Positions 10,574 to 18,293 of a stretch of 25,584 nucleotides of DNA are shown here, in pieces. The stretch is from an uncultured Collinsella sp. (GTDB lineage: Bacteria; Actinomycetota; Coriobacteriia; Coriobacteriales; Coriobacteriaceae), in the NCBI GenBank assembly GCA_902461085.1, contig CABPWH010000025.1:1-25584 (forward strand), given 5' to 3'. How positions within the stretch are numbered: the stretch's first letter is position 1; each line of letters begins with the position of its first letter. The position numbers and the translations under genes were made by a program. Below the pieces are notes generated by a model. The model was not told where the DNA came from and did not search any database. It saw only the letters and a list, made by a program, of their open reading frames with translations.

Positions 10574-11536
10574 ATGTCTAAGCCTCTTGGCAAGCCCGAT
10601 CGTATCGTCGTCGCCCTTGGCGGCAACGCCCTCGGCAACAACCCCGTTGAGCAGATCGAGGCCGTGAGCAACACCGCTCACGCTCTCCTCGGCCTGATCG
10701 AGCAGGGCAACGAGATCATCATCACCCACGGCAACGGTCCGCAGGTCGGCATGATCCAGAACGCCTTCGCCGCTGCCCACGACGCCATCGGCACCCCCGA
10801 GATGCCGCTGCCCGAGTGCGGCGCCATGTCCCAGGGCTACATTGGCTATCACCTGCAGCAGGGCATTGGCCGCGAGATGCACAAGCGCTATAAGCGTTGG
10901 CACGCCGCCACCGTCGTCACCCAGATCGAGTGCGACCCGGACGACCCCGCGTTCAAGAACCCGACCAAGCCGATCGGCCCCTTCTACACCGAGGAGCAGG
11001 CCAAGGAGTTCATGGCCGAGGATCCCTCCAAGGTCTTCGTCGAGGATTCCGGTCGCGGCTGGCGTCGCGTCGTCGCTTCCCCCGATCCCAAGAAGATCGT
11101 CGAGGCCGACTCCATCCTCAACCTGCTCGACAACGAGTTCATCGTCATCGCCTGCGGTGGCGGCGGCATCCCCGTCGTCCGCGACTATGAGAACAAGGGC
11201 TGCTACAAGGGCGTTCCCGCCGTCATCGACAAGGACCTGGGCGGCGAGCTGCTGGCCGAGGACTGCGACGCCGACGTTCTGTTCCTGCTGACCGCCGTTG
11301 AGCATGTCGCCATCAACTTTGGCAAGCCCAACCAGGAGGAGCTCGAGGACATCACCGCCGACGAGGCCGAGCGCCTGGCCGACGAGGGTCAGTTCGGCAA
11401 GGGTTCCATGGAGCCCAAGGTCCGCGCTGCCATCAAGTTCGCCCGTTCCCGCAAGGGCCGCACCTGCATCATCGGCGCTCTGGACAAGGCTGCCGAGACC
11501 ATGGCCGGCCTCTCCGGCACCCGCATCCACGAGTAG
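10574..11536 (+). CDS. arcC: Carbamate kinase
   Basis: A cytoplasmic enzyme of 320 residues that transfers phosphate from carbamoyl phosphate to ADP, giving ATP, ammonia and CO2. It shows the amino-acid kinase fold: VALGGNAL near residue 12-19, THGNGPQVG in the second nucleotide/substrate loop, CGGGGIPVV in the middle, and IDKDLGGELLA followed by LLTAVEHVAINFG in the C-terminal half, all typical of ArcC. I chose the ATG at 10574 because GAAAGGA precedes it by eight bases; an ATG at 10538 is less likely. It usually accompanies arginine deiminase and ornithine carbamoyltransferase, or agmatine, ureide or purine catabolism genes. None is next to it here, so the source of carbamoyl phosphate is unknown. 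A clear terminator follows. Confidence 0.95.
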   Translation: MSKPLGKPDRIVVALGGNALGNNPVEQIEAVSNTAHALLGLIEQGNEIIITHGNGPQVGMIQNAFAAAHDAIGTPEMPLPECGAMSQGYIGYHLQQGIGREMHKRYKRWHAATVVTQIECDPDDPAFKNPTKPIGPFYTEEQAKEFMAEDPSKVFVEDSGRGWRRVVASPDPKKIVEADSILNLLDNEFIVIACGGGGIPVVRDYENKGCYKGVPAVIDKDLGGELLAEDCDADVLFLLTAVEHVAINFGKPNQEELEDITADEAERLADEGQFGKGSMEPKVRAAIKFARSRKGRTCIIGALDKAAETMAGLSGTRIHE

Positions 11537-11602
11537 TCTCTACTCTGTTGCCTCTCTCGTGGGCGCCAGGCAAAGCGCCCACAAACTAGCCTCTCTTCAT
11601 GA

Positions 11603-11634
11603 GCCCCGCAGTCCGCTCCGACTGCGGGGCTTTT
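11603..11634 (+). terminator. Terminator of arcC
   Basis: GCCCCGCAGTC (11603-11613) and GACTGCGGGGC (11620-11630) form a perfect 11-base stem followed by TTTT. A second perfect hairpin, GTGGGCGC with GCGCCCAC (11559-11566 and 11575-11582), lies between the stop codon and this terminator. Confidence 0.9.
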
Positions 11635-11643
11635 GCTATTCAC

Positions 11644-11674
11644 CTAGTCATTGGGGACGTTCTTAAATGACTAG
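11644..11674. repeat. REP-like hairpin with GGGACGTTC loop
   Basis: CTAGTCATT (11644-11652) pairs perfectly with AATGACTAG (11666-11674). The region between them reads GGGGACGTTCTTA, the same loop motif as the element at 3064-3094, but the stem is unrelated. The right arm overlaps the stop codon of the reverse-strand C39-like gene. Confidence 0.65.
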
Positions 11675-12705
11675 TAGTAGGCCCACATGGCTTCGACTTC
11701 GTTGAGGACCTCTACGACGCCCCAGCGGCGGGCGCTGCGGCTGGCCGAGTTGGGGTCGTAGACGCCAATCTGGTCGGCGTCGTCAACACCGTAAAGCACA
11801 ATGTAGTGGCCCACGTTGGTAAAGGTGCCCGGCCGTACGGCGGCGATGACGGGCGCTCCCGAACGCAGTGCCTGAGTCATCGATTCGCGATCGTTATGGA
11901 GCTCCGTTCCGTTAAGTCCCAACTGCCACGCGCCGCTCGTCATAAATGACCATTCGGTTGCACCGGTGGGGGCGTAATTGCCCGTCTCGGAAAGCGCGCA
12001 CATATCGACGGGGGTCATATCGGTGCGTCCCGTCTTAAAGATATAGACCATGGTGAGGCACGTGGGCCCGCAGGCATTTTGGCGGATGGTGCCGCCGGCG
12101 TAAGGCAGCTCCGACCACGCAGGGTCGATCTGATAGATATGGGGCATCGTGCCGGCTTGCCATTGCGAGCGCGGGGTCGAAAAGGCGAAAGAATAACCGG
12201 GCGCGACGGGGGCCTTGAGCAGCTTGTCCTCGGCGGTGGGCTCGAGACCGGCCGAGCCGTGGGACATACAGGAGCTCATAAGCACAAAGACCAGACAGGT
12301 GAGGATAGAGCACAGTGCAAGGCGAAGTCGACGGGCCGGCAGGGCGGGGGCATTCGCGTGCGATGTCGAGCGGTAAGGCTTGCCGTCGCGTCCGCCTTGG
12401 GGATGCGAAAAGAAGCGGTTGATATGGATGCCGGGCTGACGTGCGCCGTTGCGGCGCAGTTGCGGAACCTCGGCCTGACGCTGTCGAGTGCGCGCGCCCA
12501 AGCGGCTATCTTGCTGCGCGCTTGTGCCCGTGCTCGGACGGCCACTCTGCCGCGTTCTGCTTGCCTGCTGCCGAGACGAAGGCCTGGGTTGCTCTTGAGG
12601 GCGTTGCGGATTGCTGCTCGTGGCGCTTCTGGGCGTCGGCGCGGTACGGCCAGCAAGGCGAACGCTTTGTCGCCGTTGATCACCGTCGTTGTATCCGTAT
12701 GCCAT
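11671..12705 (-). CDS. Membrane-anchored C39-like cysteine peptidase
   Basis: A 344-residue protein. Residues 1-125 are a long, very basic, Arg/Gln/Ser-rich and probably disordered cytoplasmic region. One membrane helix spans about 129-146, and the rest lies outside. The outer part is a C39-like peptidase (Peptidase_C39_2): Cys212 in QNACGPT, His300 in VGHYIVLYG, and Asp317 in YDPNS form the expected Cys-His-Asp triad. Such proteins cut peptides or wall-linked proteins; unlike bacteriocin exporters there is no ABC transporter part, so a leader-cutting role is not implied. The start ATG at 12705 has AAGGCGG upstream. A Cys in LMSSC right after the helix resembles a lipobox but is far from the N-terminus. 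It is convergent with arcC and stands alone. Confidence 0.85.
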   Translation of the reverse strand: MAYGYNDGDQRRQSVRLAGRTAPTPRSATSSNPQRPQEQPRPSSRQQASRTRQSGRPSTGTSAQQDSRLGARTRQRQAEVPQLRRNGARQPGIHINRFFSHPQGGRDGKPYRSTSHANAPALPARRLRLALCSILTCLVFVLMSSCMSHGSAGLEPTAEDKLLKAPVAPGYSFAFSTPRSQWQAGTMPHIYQIDPAWSELPYAGGTIRQNACGPTCLTMVYIFKTGRTDMTPVDMCALSETGNYAPTGATEWSFMTSGAWQLGLNGTELHNDRESMTQALRSGAPVIAAVRPGTFTNVGHYIVLYGVDDADQIGVYDPNSASRSARRWGVVEVLNEVEAMWAYY

Positions 12706-13065
12706 TCGTACCGCCTTGTCTCATGTATAACCTGTCTATCCTACAAAAAAGATGTGCAACAAATGGGTCTGCGCGTCAAAAGCTCGGTAAACGGTACGAA
12801 AGGCGCAAAACACACGGCCTCAAAAACATCTCTTTATGCGTCCGATGAGCGTGCGCCCGTCGGACGGGCGGCAACAATGAGCGGCAAACCGTGCCGTTCG
12901 TCCCAAAAACGGCGCCGCTCATATGCGAGTTCGGCCTTCGGTCGAGCCATGGGCGGCCGTGCTGCGCCAAGGCCGTATCTTAAAGCCACGAAATAAAAGA
13001 GCGCGGCAAAACAGACCGCGCAAGGGGTGACGTCAAGGGGCGTCAAAAAGGAAAGGAGGGGAACA
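12706..13065. other. Divergent intergenic region with structured permease leader
   Basis: No gene is supported. On the permease side are several perfect short stems: GTCCGA/TCGGAC (12840-12845, 12860-12865), ATGAGCGGC/GCCGCTCAT (12877-12885, 12914-12922), GCGCGG/CCGCGC (13001-13006, 13016-13021) and TGACG/CGTCA (13028-13032, 13041-13045). The last one sits directly before the GGAGGGG ribosome binding site. I do not recognise a known riboswitch class. Confidence 0.5.
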
Positions 13066-14517
13066 ATGGCGGACAAGAATACAGAAGTTGCAGTCGAGGA
13101 TAACGGCGGCATGAAGAAAACGCTTTCGCTCTGGAACTTCTTCACCATCGGTTTCGGTGCCATTATCGGTACCGGTTGGGTTCTGCAGGTCGGCGACTGG
13201 ATGGTCGTGGGCGGCGGTCCCGTTCCCGCTATGATCGCATTCCTCTTGGGTGCAATCTTCCTCGTGCCCGTCGGAGCTGTTTTCGGTGAGCTCACGGCTG
13301 CTATCCCCATCTCGGGCGGAATCGTCGAGTATGTCGATCGTAGCTTTGGCCGTACTCTGAGCTACATCACCGGATGGCTTTTGGCTCTGGGCAACGGCAT
13401 CCTGTGCCCGTGGGAGGCCATCGCCATTTCGACCCTCGTGTCCGAGATGTTCGGCAGCCTGCCCGGCCTTGAGTGGCTGCGCGCCGTCAAGCTCTACACC
13501 ATCCTGGGGGCCGACGTTTACCTGTTCCCGACGCTGATCGCGCTCGGCTTTGCAGTCTACGTCATCTTTCTCAACTTCCGCGGTGCCAGCTCGGCTGCCA
13601 AGCTCCAGGCCTTTCTGACCAAGGCCCTGCTCTGCGGCATGCTGCTCGCCATGGGCGTCTCGCTGTTCACCGGCTCGCCGGACAACGCCATGCCCGTGTT
13701 CTCCCAGGTCACTGGCGCTGGCGGCGGCAAGGCCGCTACCGAGAGCACCAGCCTGTTCGCCGGCATCGTGTCGGTCCTGGTTCTGACCCCGTTCTTCTAC
13801 GCCGGCTTCGACACTATTCCTCAGCAGGCTGAGGAAGCAGCCGAGGGCCTCAACTGGAACAAGTTCGGCAAGATCATCTCCCTGGCCCTGCTGGCCGCCG
13901 GCGGCTTCTACATGGTTTGCATCTACTCGTTCGGCACCATCCTCGACTGGCATGAGTTTGTTAAGAGCCCGGTTCCCGCGCTCGCCTGCCTCAAGGGCAT
14001 CAACATGCTCCTGTACCTGGCCATGCTCGTCATCGCCACGCTTGGACCCATGGGCCCGATGAACTCCTTCTACGGCGCCACGAGCCGCATCATGCTCGCC
14101 ATGGGCCGCAAGGGCCAACTGCCCGAGAAGTTCGCCGAGGTCGATCCCAGCTCCGGCGCTCCCAAGCTTGCCTGCGTCGTTCTGGGCGTCATCACCGTCG
14201 TCGGTCCGTTCCTGGGCAAGAACATGCTCATCCCTCTGACCAACGTGTCGGCTCTCGCCTTCATCTTCTCCTGCGGCATGGTCGCCCTCGCTTGCCTGCG
14301 CATGCGCTTCACCGAGCCCGACCTGCCTCGTCCCTACGAGGTGCCCGGCGGCAAGTTTGGTATCTGCCTCGCCATCGGTGCCTGCGCCATCATCATCGGC
14401 CTGCTCGTGATCCCGTTCTCACCCGCCTCCCTCAACATGGTGGAGTGGAGCATCGTGATCGGCTGGTTGGCTATTGGCCTGGCCCTCATGGCTTTCACCA
14501 ATTCCCGCAAAAAGTAA
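13066..14517 (+). CDS. APC-family amino-acid permease
   Basis: A 483-residue integral membrane protein with about 12 predicted helices, the usual size for the amino acid-polyamine-organocation family. Helix 1 carries the unwound substrate-binding motif GAIIGTGW (residues about 28-35), and PISGGIVEYVDRSFG is the conserved loop after helix 2. It probably exchanges or imports an amino acid or derivative across the cytoplasmic membrane; the substrate cannot be read from the sequence. The ATG at 13066 is preferred over 13027 because GGAGGGG lies just upstream. An amidohydrolase gene follows after 131 bases on the same strand with no terminator between, so the two are probably one operon: uptake followed by intracellular hydrolysis. 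A structured leader precedes the gene. Confidence 0.92.
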   Translation: MADKNTEVAVEDNGGMKKTLSLWNFFTIGFGAIIGTGWVLQVGDWMVVGGGPVPAMIAFLLGAIFLVPVGAVFGELTAAIPISGGIVEYVDRSFGRTLSYITGWLLALGNGILCPWEAIAISTLVSEMFGSLPGLEWLRAVKLYTILGADVYLFPTLIALGFAVYVIFLNFRGASSAAKLQAFLTKALLCGMLLAMGVSLFTGSPDNAMPVFSQVTGAGGGKAATESTSLFAGIVSVLVLTPFFYAGFDTIPQQAEEAAEGLNWNKFGKIISLALLAAGGFYMVCIYSFGTILDWHEFVKSPVPALACLKGINMLLYLAMLVIATLGPMGPMNSFYGATSRIMLAMGRKGQLPEKFAEVDPSSGAPKLACVVLGVITVVGPFLGKNMLIPLTNVSALAFIFSCGMVALACLRMRFTEPDLPRPYEVPGGKFGICLAIGACAIIIGLLVIPFSPASLNMVEWSIVIGWLAIGLALMAFTNSRKK

Positions 14518-14537
14518 CGCCGAGCCGGGGCGGATCA

Positions 14538-14638
14538 GGTGCGCGGGACCCTCTCTTCCGCGCACCGAACCCGGCACCACTTGGGTAGCTTTGTGAGGCC
14601 TTAACCCAACACGGCCTCGCCCACTATATGGATCCATA
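14538..14638 (+). promoter_or_regulatory. Structured intergenic leader of the amidohydrolase gene
   Basis: GGTGCGCGG (14538-14546) pairs perfectly with CCGCGCACC (14558-14566), with no T-run after it. Then two overlapping stems exclude each other: TTGGGT with ACCCAA (14581-14586, 14604-14609) and GAGGCC with GGCCTC (14595-14600, 14613-14618). A 12-base palindrome, TATGGATCCATA (14627-14638), touches the AAGGAGG ribosome binding site. Alternative pairings next to a ribosome binding site suggest translation control. Confidence 0.45.
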
Positions 14639-14648
14639 AGGAGGAACC

Positions 14649-15926
14649 ATGTCCACTAAGTATGCAATCGTTGGCGGCAAGCTCATCGACGGTACCGGTG
14701 CCGAGCCGGTCGAGAACTCCCTCGTTCTCGTCGACGACAACGGCAAGATCGAGTACGCCGGCGCCATGCAGGACCTTCCCGAGGGCGTTGAGGTTATCGA
14801 TGCCGCCGGCAAGACCGTCCTTCCCGGCCTGATCGACACCCACCTGCACTTCTCGGGCAACCTGACCGACGATGACACCGATTGGGTCATGCAGCCGCTC
14901 CTCGAGAAGCAGGCCGTCGCCGTCAAGCAGGCCTACGACTGCCTTACCCACGGCCTCACCACCGTCTGCGAGATCGGCCGCTTTGGTATCCAGATCCGTG
15001 ACTGCATCGACAAGGGCGTCTTTAAGGGCCCGCGCGTTCTGGCCACCGGCCTCGGCTTCTGCCGCGTTGCCGGCCACGGTGACTCCCACCACTGCACCCA
15101 GGAGCTCAACAAGGAATCCCACCCCTGGGGCGACCAGGTCGACGGTCCTTGGGATCTGCGCAAGGCCGTCCGTCGTCGCCTGCGTGAGAACCCCGATGCC
15201 ATCAAGATCTGGGCTACCGGTGGCGGCATCTGGCGCTGGGACTCCGGTCGCGACCAGCACTATTGCTCCGAGGAGATCCAGGCTGTGGTCGAAGAGGCAA
15301 AGATGGTCGGCATCCCCGTGTGGAGCCACTGCTACAACAACCACGCCGCTGCATACGATTCCGTTCGCTTTGGCTGCGAGCAGCTGATTCACGGCTTCGA
15401 TATCGATGAGCGCACCATGGACCTCATGGCCGAGCAGGGCACCTTCTTCACCCCGACGATCGCCTTCCTGCCCACCTGGTACGCCACCTATCCGCCCGTC
15501 TACGTCCCCGAGCTGCACGACAAGTACGAGGGCACCCTGGTCGAGAAGGAGCTGCAGCGCAACTACGACTGCCTGCGCGAGGCCAAGAAGCGCGGCGTCG
15601 TCATGACGATCGGCTCCGACTCCTTCTCCTTCGTCACCCCGTACGGCACCTGCTCCATCGAGGAGATGTACGAGTTCGTCGACAAGATCGGCTTCACCCC
15701 GGTCGAGACCATCACCTGCGCCACCCTCAACGGTGCCAAGATGTGCCACATCGAGGACGAGACCGGTTCCATCGAGGCTGGCAAGTGCGCCGACCTGCTG
15801 GTCGTCAACGGTGACGTCGCCGCCGACATCCACGTGCTCAACACCGACAACATGGATGTCATCATGAAGGACGGCTGGATCGTCGAGGCTGGCACCTTTG
15901 GCGAGGCCAACAAATACAGCGCCTAA
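14649..15926 (+). CDS. Metal-dependent amidohydrolase
   Basis: A 425-residue cytoplasmic enzyme of the amidohydrolase superfamily, in the group of imidazolonepropionase-like and Xaa-Pro dipeptidase-like proteins. Metal ligands are visible: H65-L-H67 after strand 1, the probable carboxylated Lys186 in AIKIWATGG, His227 in VWSHCYN, His248 in LIHGFD, and Asp324 in GSDSF. The N- and C-terminal ends form the small beta-sandwich (IVGGKLIDGTG and GKCADLLVVNGD). It likely hydrolyses an amide, peptide or cyclic amide bond, but the substrate is unknown. The ATG at 14649 has AAGGAGG at seven bases. Its position behind an amino-acid permease suggests that the permease brings in its substrate, for instance an acylated amino acid or dipeptide. 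A terminator follows. Confidence 0.92.
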   Translation: MSTKYAIVGGKLIDGTGAEPVENSLVLVDDNGKIEYAGAMQDLPEGVEVIDAAGKTVLPGLIDTHLHFSGNLTDDDTDWVMQPLLEKQAVAVKQAYDCLTHGLTTVCEIGRFGIQIRDCIDKGVFKGPRVLATGLGFCRVAGHGDSHHCTQELNKESHPWGDQVDGPWDLRKAVRRRLRENPDAIKIWATGGGIWRWDSGRDQHYCSEEIQAVVEEAKMVGIPVWSHCYNNHAAAYDSVRFGCEQLIHGFDIDERTMDLMAEQGTFFTPTIAFLPTWYATYPPVYVPELHDKYEGTLVEKELQRNYDCLREAKKRGVVMTIGSDSFSFVTPYGTCSIEEMYEFVDKIGFTPVETITCATLNGAKMCHIEDETGSIEAGKCADLLVVNGDVAADIHVLNTDNMDVIMKDGWIVEAGTFGEANKYSA

Positions 15927-15984
15927 GATACCGTTTGTCGATGGCTGGATGTAAAACACAGTTTTTGATTGCATAATGCAATGG

Positions 15985-16010
15985 AGAGGGTCGCTTGCGG
16001 CCCTCTTTAT
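15985..16010 (+). terminator. Terminator between amidohydrolase and sensor kinase genes
   Basis: AGAGGG (15985-15990) pairs with CCCTCT (16001-16006), with inner CGC/GCG pairing, followed by TTAT. Just before it lies a perfect 13-base palindrome, TTGCATAATGCAA (15969-15981), containing a CATAAT -10-like box. The hairpin probably ends the permease-amidohydrolase operon, but it could also act as an attenuator for the kinase gene. Confidence 0.7.
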
Positions 16011-16043
16011 TGCTATGGGTGCTACGGACAAAAGGGGATGACG

Positions 16044-17429
16044 GTGGATTTAAACAGGCTGATTCTGGGCAAGAGCTACAACTCTACCAAGGTCTTTCGC
16101 ACGGCACAGCACGTGGTCCAGGCCATCCTGCTCGGTGTTGTCGTTCCGGCGCTTATCCTGCTGCTTATCTGGGATTTAACCGATAATCCCAATCCCGTTC
16201 CGGGCGTTGTCGTTATTGCCGGCCTGGTCATGCTGTGCTTCTTTTTCTCGTATGTCTTTGTGGTCCCCGACGACCTCACATCGAGCGCAACCGACCGTAC
16301 GCTCGCCATCGCATCAAAAATATTCGCCTACACGTCGCGCGGCCTTACGCCCGAAGCGGCCCTGGGTGCCTCTAAAATCATCCTGTCCGAGACCATCGCC
16401 TCTGCCATCTGCTTTACCGATGGCAAACAGGTGTTGGCAAGCTGGGGCGAGGACTCGGCAAAGTGCCCGGCCGGCACCCCGGTCGTGCTCAAGACCACGC
16501 TCAGTGTGATTGAGACGGGCGAGCAGAGCGTGTTTTCGCGTGACACCTCCAATGAGACGGGCGGCTATTTTCCCCGCCTGCGCGCCGGCATCGTCGCGCC
16601 GCTTACCGTGCGCGGGCATTGCGTGGGCACACTCGAGCTGTATTACCCTCGCCTGAGCAGCATCGATATGCGCCAGACGGCGTTGGCCTCGGGTTTTGCC
16701 GACCTAATTTCCACGCAGCTCGCCAGCTTTGAGCTCGAGCGCCAGGACGAGCTCACAGCCCGCGTTGAGCTTCGCGCCCTGCAGTCGCAGGTCGACCCGC
16801 ATTTTCTATTCAATACCATTAGCACGATCGTGTCGCTCGTTCGAACCGAGCCCGACAAGGCGCGATCGCTGCTGATCGACTTTTCCAACTACTATCGTCA
16901 GACGCTTTCTGATTCCGATACGCTCACCACGCTCGAGCACGAGGTGGAACAGGGCACTCGTTATATCAATCTTATGCAGGCCCGGTATGGCGACGGCCGT
17001 CTGCGCGTTTCGGTCGACATCGACTTTGAGGTGCGCGACAGCCTGGTACCGCCGTTTATCTTGCAGCCGCTGCTCGAAAACTGCATCAAGCATGCGCAGC
17101 GCGAGACCGAGCCGCTTTCTATTCGTGTTAGGGCTTTTGAGACCGATGACGGCTTGGAGATCATCGTCGAAGATGACGGCATCGGGATGAGCGAAGAAGT
17201 CTGCGCGCATCTGTTTGAGCAGCATCGCCGAGAGGAGCCCGAGAGCATTACCGCCGACGGCTCCATCAAGCGAGGTTGCGGCCTGGCGCTCTTCAACGTG
17301 CTTCAGCGCATCCATTTCTTTTACGGAGAAGATTCTGGCATGCGCGTGAAGTCCCAGGAGGGCGTGGGAACGCAGGTCATCGTAGAGTTGAACGGCGAGC
17401 CGCATGAGCCGGCGCCGCTAACGGTGTAG
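16044..17429 (+). CDS. LytS/YehU-like sensor histidine kinase, pair 1
   Basis: A 461-residue kinase. Two membrane helices lie at about 26-45 and 55-73, and only a short outer loop joins them, so it lacks the five-helix sensor domain of true LytS. A GAF-like region covers about 85-220, followed by the His_kinase domain (PF06580 type) with phospho-acceptor His253 in QVDPHFLFNT, the N-box LLENCIKHA (about 343-351) and the ATP-lid motifs VEDDGIGM and GCGLALFN. I chose the GTG at 16044 because AAAGGGG lies six bases upstream; the ATG at 16038 directly abuts that site. The LytTR regulator gene follows after 38 bases. The sensed signal is probably intracellular or within the membrane. A clear paralogue lies at 22087-23430. 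Confidence 0.93.
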   Translation: MDLNRLILGKSYNSTKVFRTAQHVVQAILLGVVVPALILLLIWDLTDNPNPVPGVVVIAGLVMLCFFFSYVFVVPDDLTSSATDRTLAIASKIFAYTSRGLTPEAALGASKIILSETIASAICFTDGKQVLASWGEDSAKCPAGTPVVLKTTLSVIETGEQSVFSRDTSNETGGYFPRLRAGIVAPLTVRGHCVGTLELYYPRLSSIDMRQTALASGFADLISTQLASFELERQDELTARVELRALQSQVDPHFLFNTISTIVSLVRTEPDKARSLLIDFSNYYRQTLSDSDTLTTLEHEVEQGTRYINLMQARYGDGRLRVSVDIDFEVRDSLVPPFILQPLLENCIKHAQRETEPLSIRVRAFETDDGLEIIVEDDGIGMSEEVCAHLFEQHRREEPESITADGSIKRGCGLALFNVLQRIHFFYGEDSGMRVKSQEGVGTQVIVELNGEPHEPAPLTV

Positions 17430-17467
17430 CACGCGGTTGGATTGAGAGAAAAAGAGGGGAAGCGCAT

Positions 17468-18202
17468 ATGTCCGAAGGCTGGAACATCCTGGTGGTTGAT
17501 GACGAGCCTCCAATTAGGGCTGAACTACGCTATCTGTTGGAAAAGGATACGCGTGTGGGTCAGATTGCCGAGGCGGGCAATGTCACCGAAGCCGTGGAGT
17601 CGATTCTGTCGAACAAGCCCGACGTGCTGTTTTTAGACATTACCATGCCCGGTCGCTCGGGAATTGAGCTTGCCGAGACGCTGCAGAACCTAAAGACGCC
17701 GCCGGTCGTGGTGTTTGTGACGGCATTTGCCGAGTATGCGGCCGATGCCTATAACCTCGATGCGGTCGATTACATCGTCAAACCGGTCGAGGATGCCCGC
17801 CTGTCAAAGGCGCTCGACAAGATCGAGACTGCCCTGGGCGCTCGCCGTGTCGTCCATGCTCCGCGCCAGCCTTTGCGCCTGACGGTGGATCGCGGGGGCA
17901 AAAAGGTGTTCATTCCCGTGGCGGATGTCTGCTACTTTGAGGCGCGCGCCGATTTTTGCAACGCCGTCTGCGCCGAGGGGACGTATCTGATCAATGAGTC
18001 GATTTCCTCGCTCGAGCGTCGCCTGGCCTCCGAGGGCTTTATCCGCGTCCATCGCAGCTATCTGGTTAATTTGGAAGACGTGCACAATGTCGAGATCGGC
18101 TCCACGGGCCTTATGGAGCTCAGGCTCGATCGCGTAACCTCGACGGTGCCCGTGTCCCGCCGTCGCGCTGCCGAGGTCAAATCGCACTTGGGGCTTGCAT
18201 AA
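17468..18202 (+). CDS. LytTR-family response regulator, pair 1
   Basis: A 244-residue DNA-binding regulator. The receiver domain (5-120) has the acidic pair D11-D12, phospho-acceptor Asp57 in LFLDITMPG, Thr near 84 in FVTAFAEYA and Lys in IVKPVE. The LytTR DNA-binding domain (about 138-240) shows VCYFEARADFCNAV, the typical FIRVHRSYLVN block, and VPVSRRR. The start ATG has GAGGGGA eight bases upstream. It is the partner of the kinase immediately before it. LytTR regulators commonly control envelope, virulence, bacteriocin or transport genes; the genes that follow (phospholipase-like, transporter, glycosyltransferase) are candidate targets, by position only. Confidence 0.95.
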   Translation: MSEGWNILVVDDEPPIRAELRYLLEKDTRVGQIAEAGNVTEAVESILSNKPDVLFLDITMPGRSGIELAETLQNLKTPPVVVFVTAFAEYAADAYNLDAVDYIVKPVEDARLSKALDKIETALGARRVVHAPRQPLRLTVDRGGKKVFIPVADVCYFEARADFCNAVCAEGTYLINESISSLERRLASEGFIRVHRSYLVNLEDVHNVEIGSTGLMELRLDRVTSTVPVSRRRAAEVKSHLGLA

Positions 18203-18234
18203 GGGTCGGTGTGCCATCGTTTGCCGTTACAGGT

Positions 18235-18261
18235 TTGGCATGACTGCGCGGTGGGCATAAT
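18235..18261 (+). promoter_or_regulatory. Possible promoter of the phospholipase-like gene
   Basis: TTGGCA (18235-18240) and CATAAT (18256-18261) are good box matches, but the 15-base spacing is short. The -10 box is preceded by GGG, as in other putative promoters of this window (3228, 19429 region, 20824). Confidence 0.4.
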
Positions 18262-18293
18262 GGATTGCATCGAATGAAATCGAAAGGATTATT

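Noticed and set aside
12840..13045. Known riboswitch class upstream of the permease
   Set aside because: The stems are clear, but I could not match any known riboswitch consensus by eye.
14601..16031. 476-residue open frame opposite the amidohydrolase
   Set aside because: Antisense shadow of a high-GC gene; no domain and no ribosome binding site.
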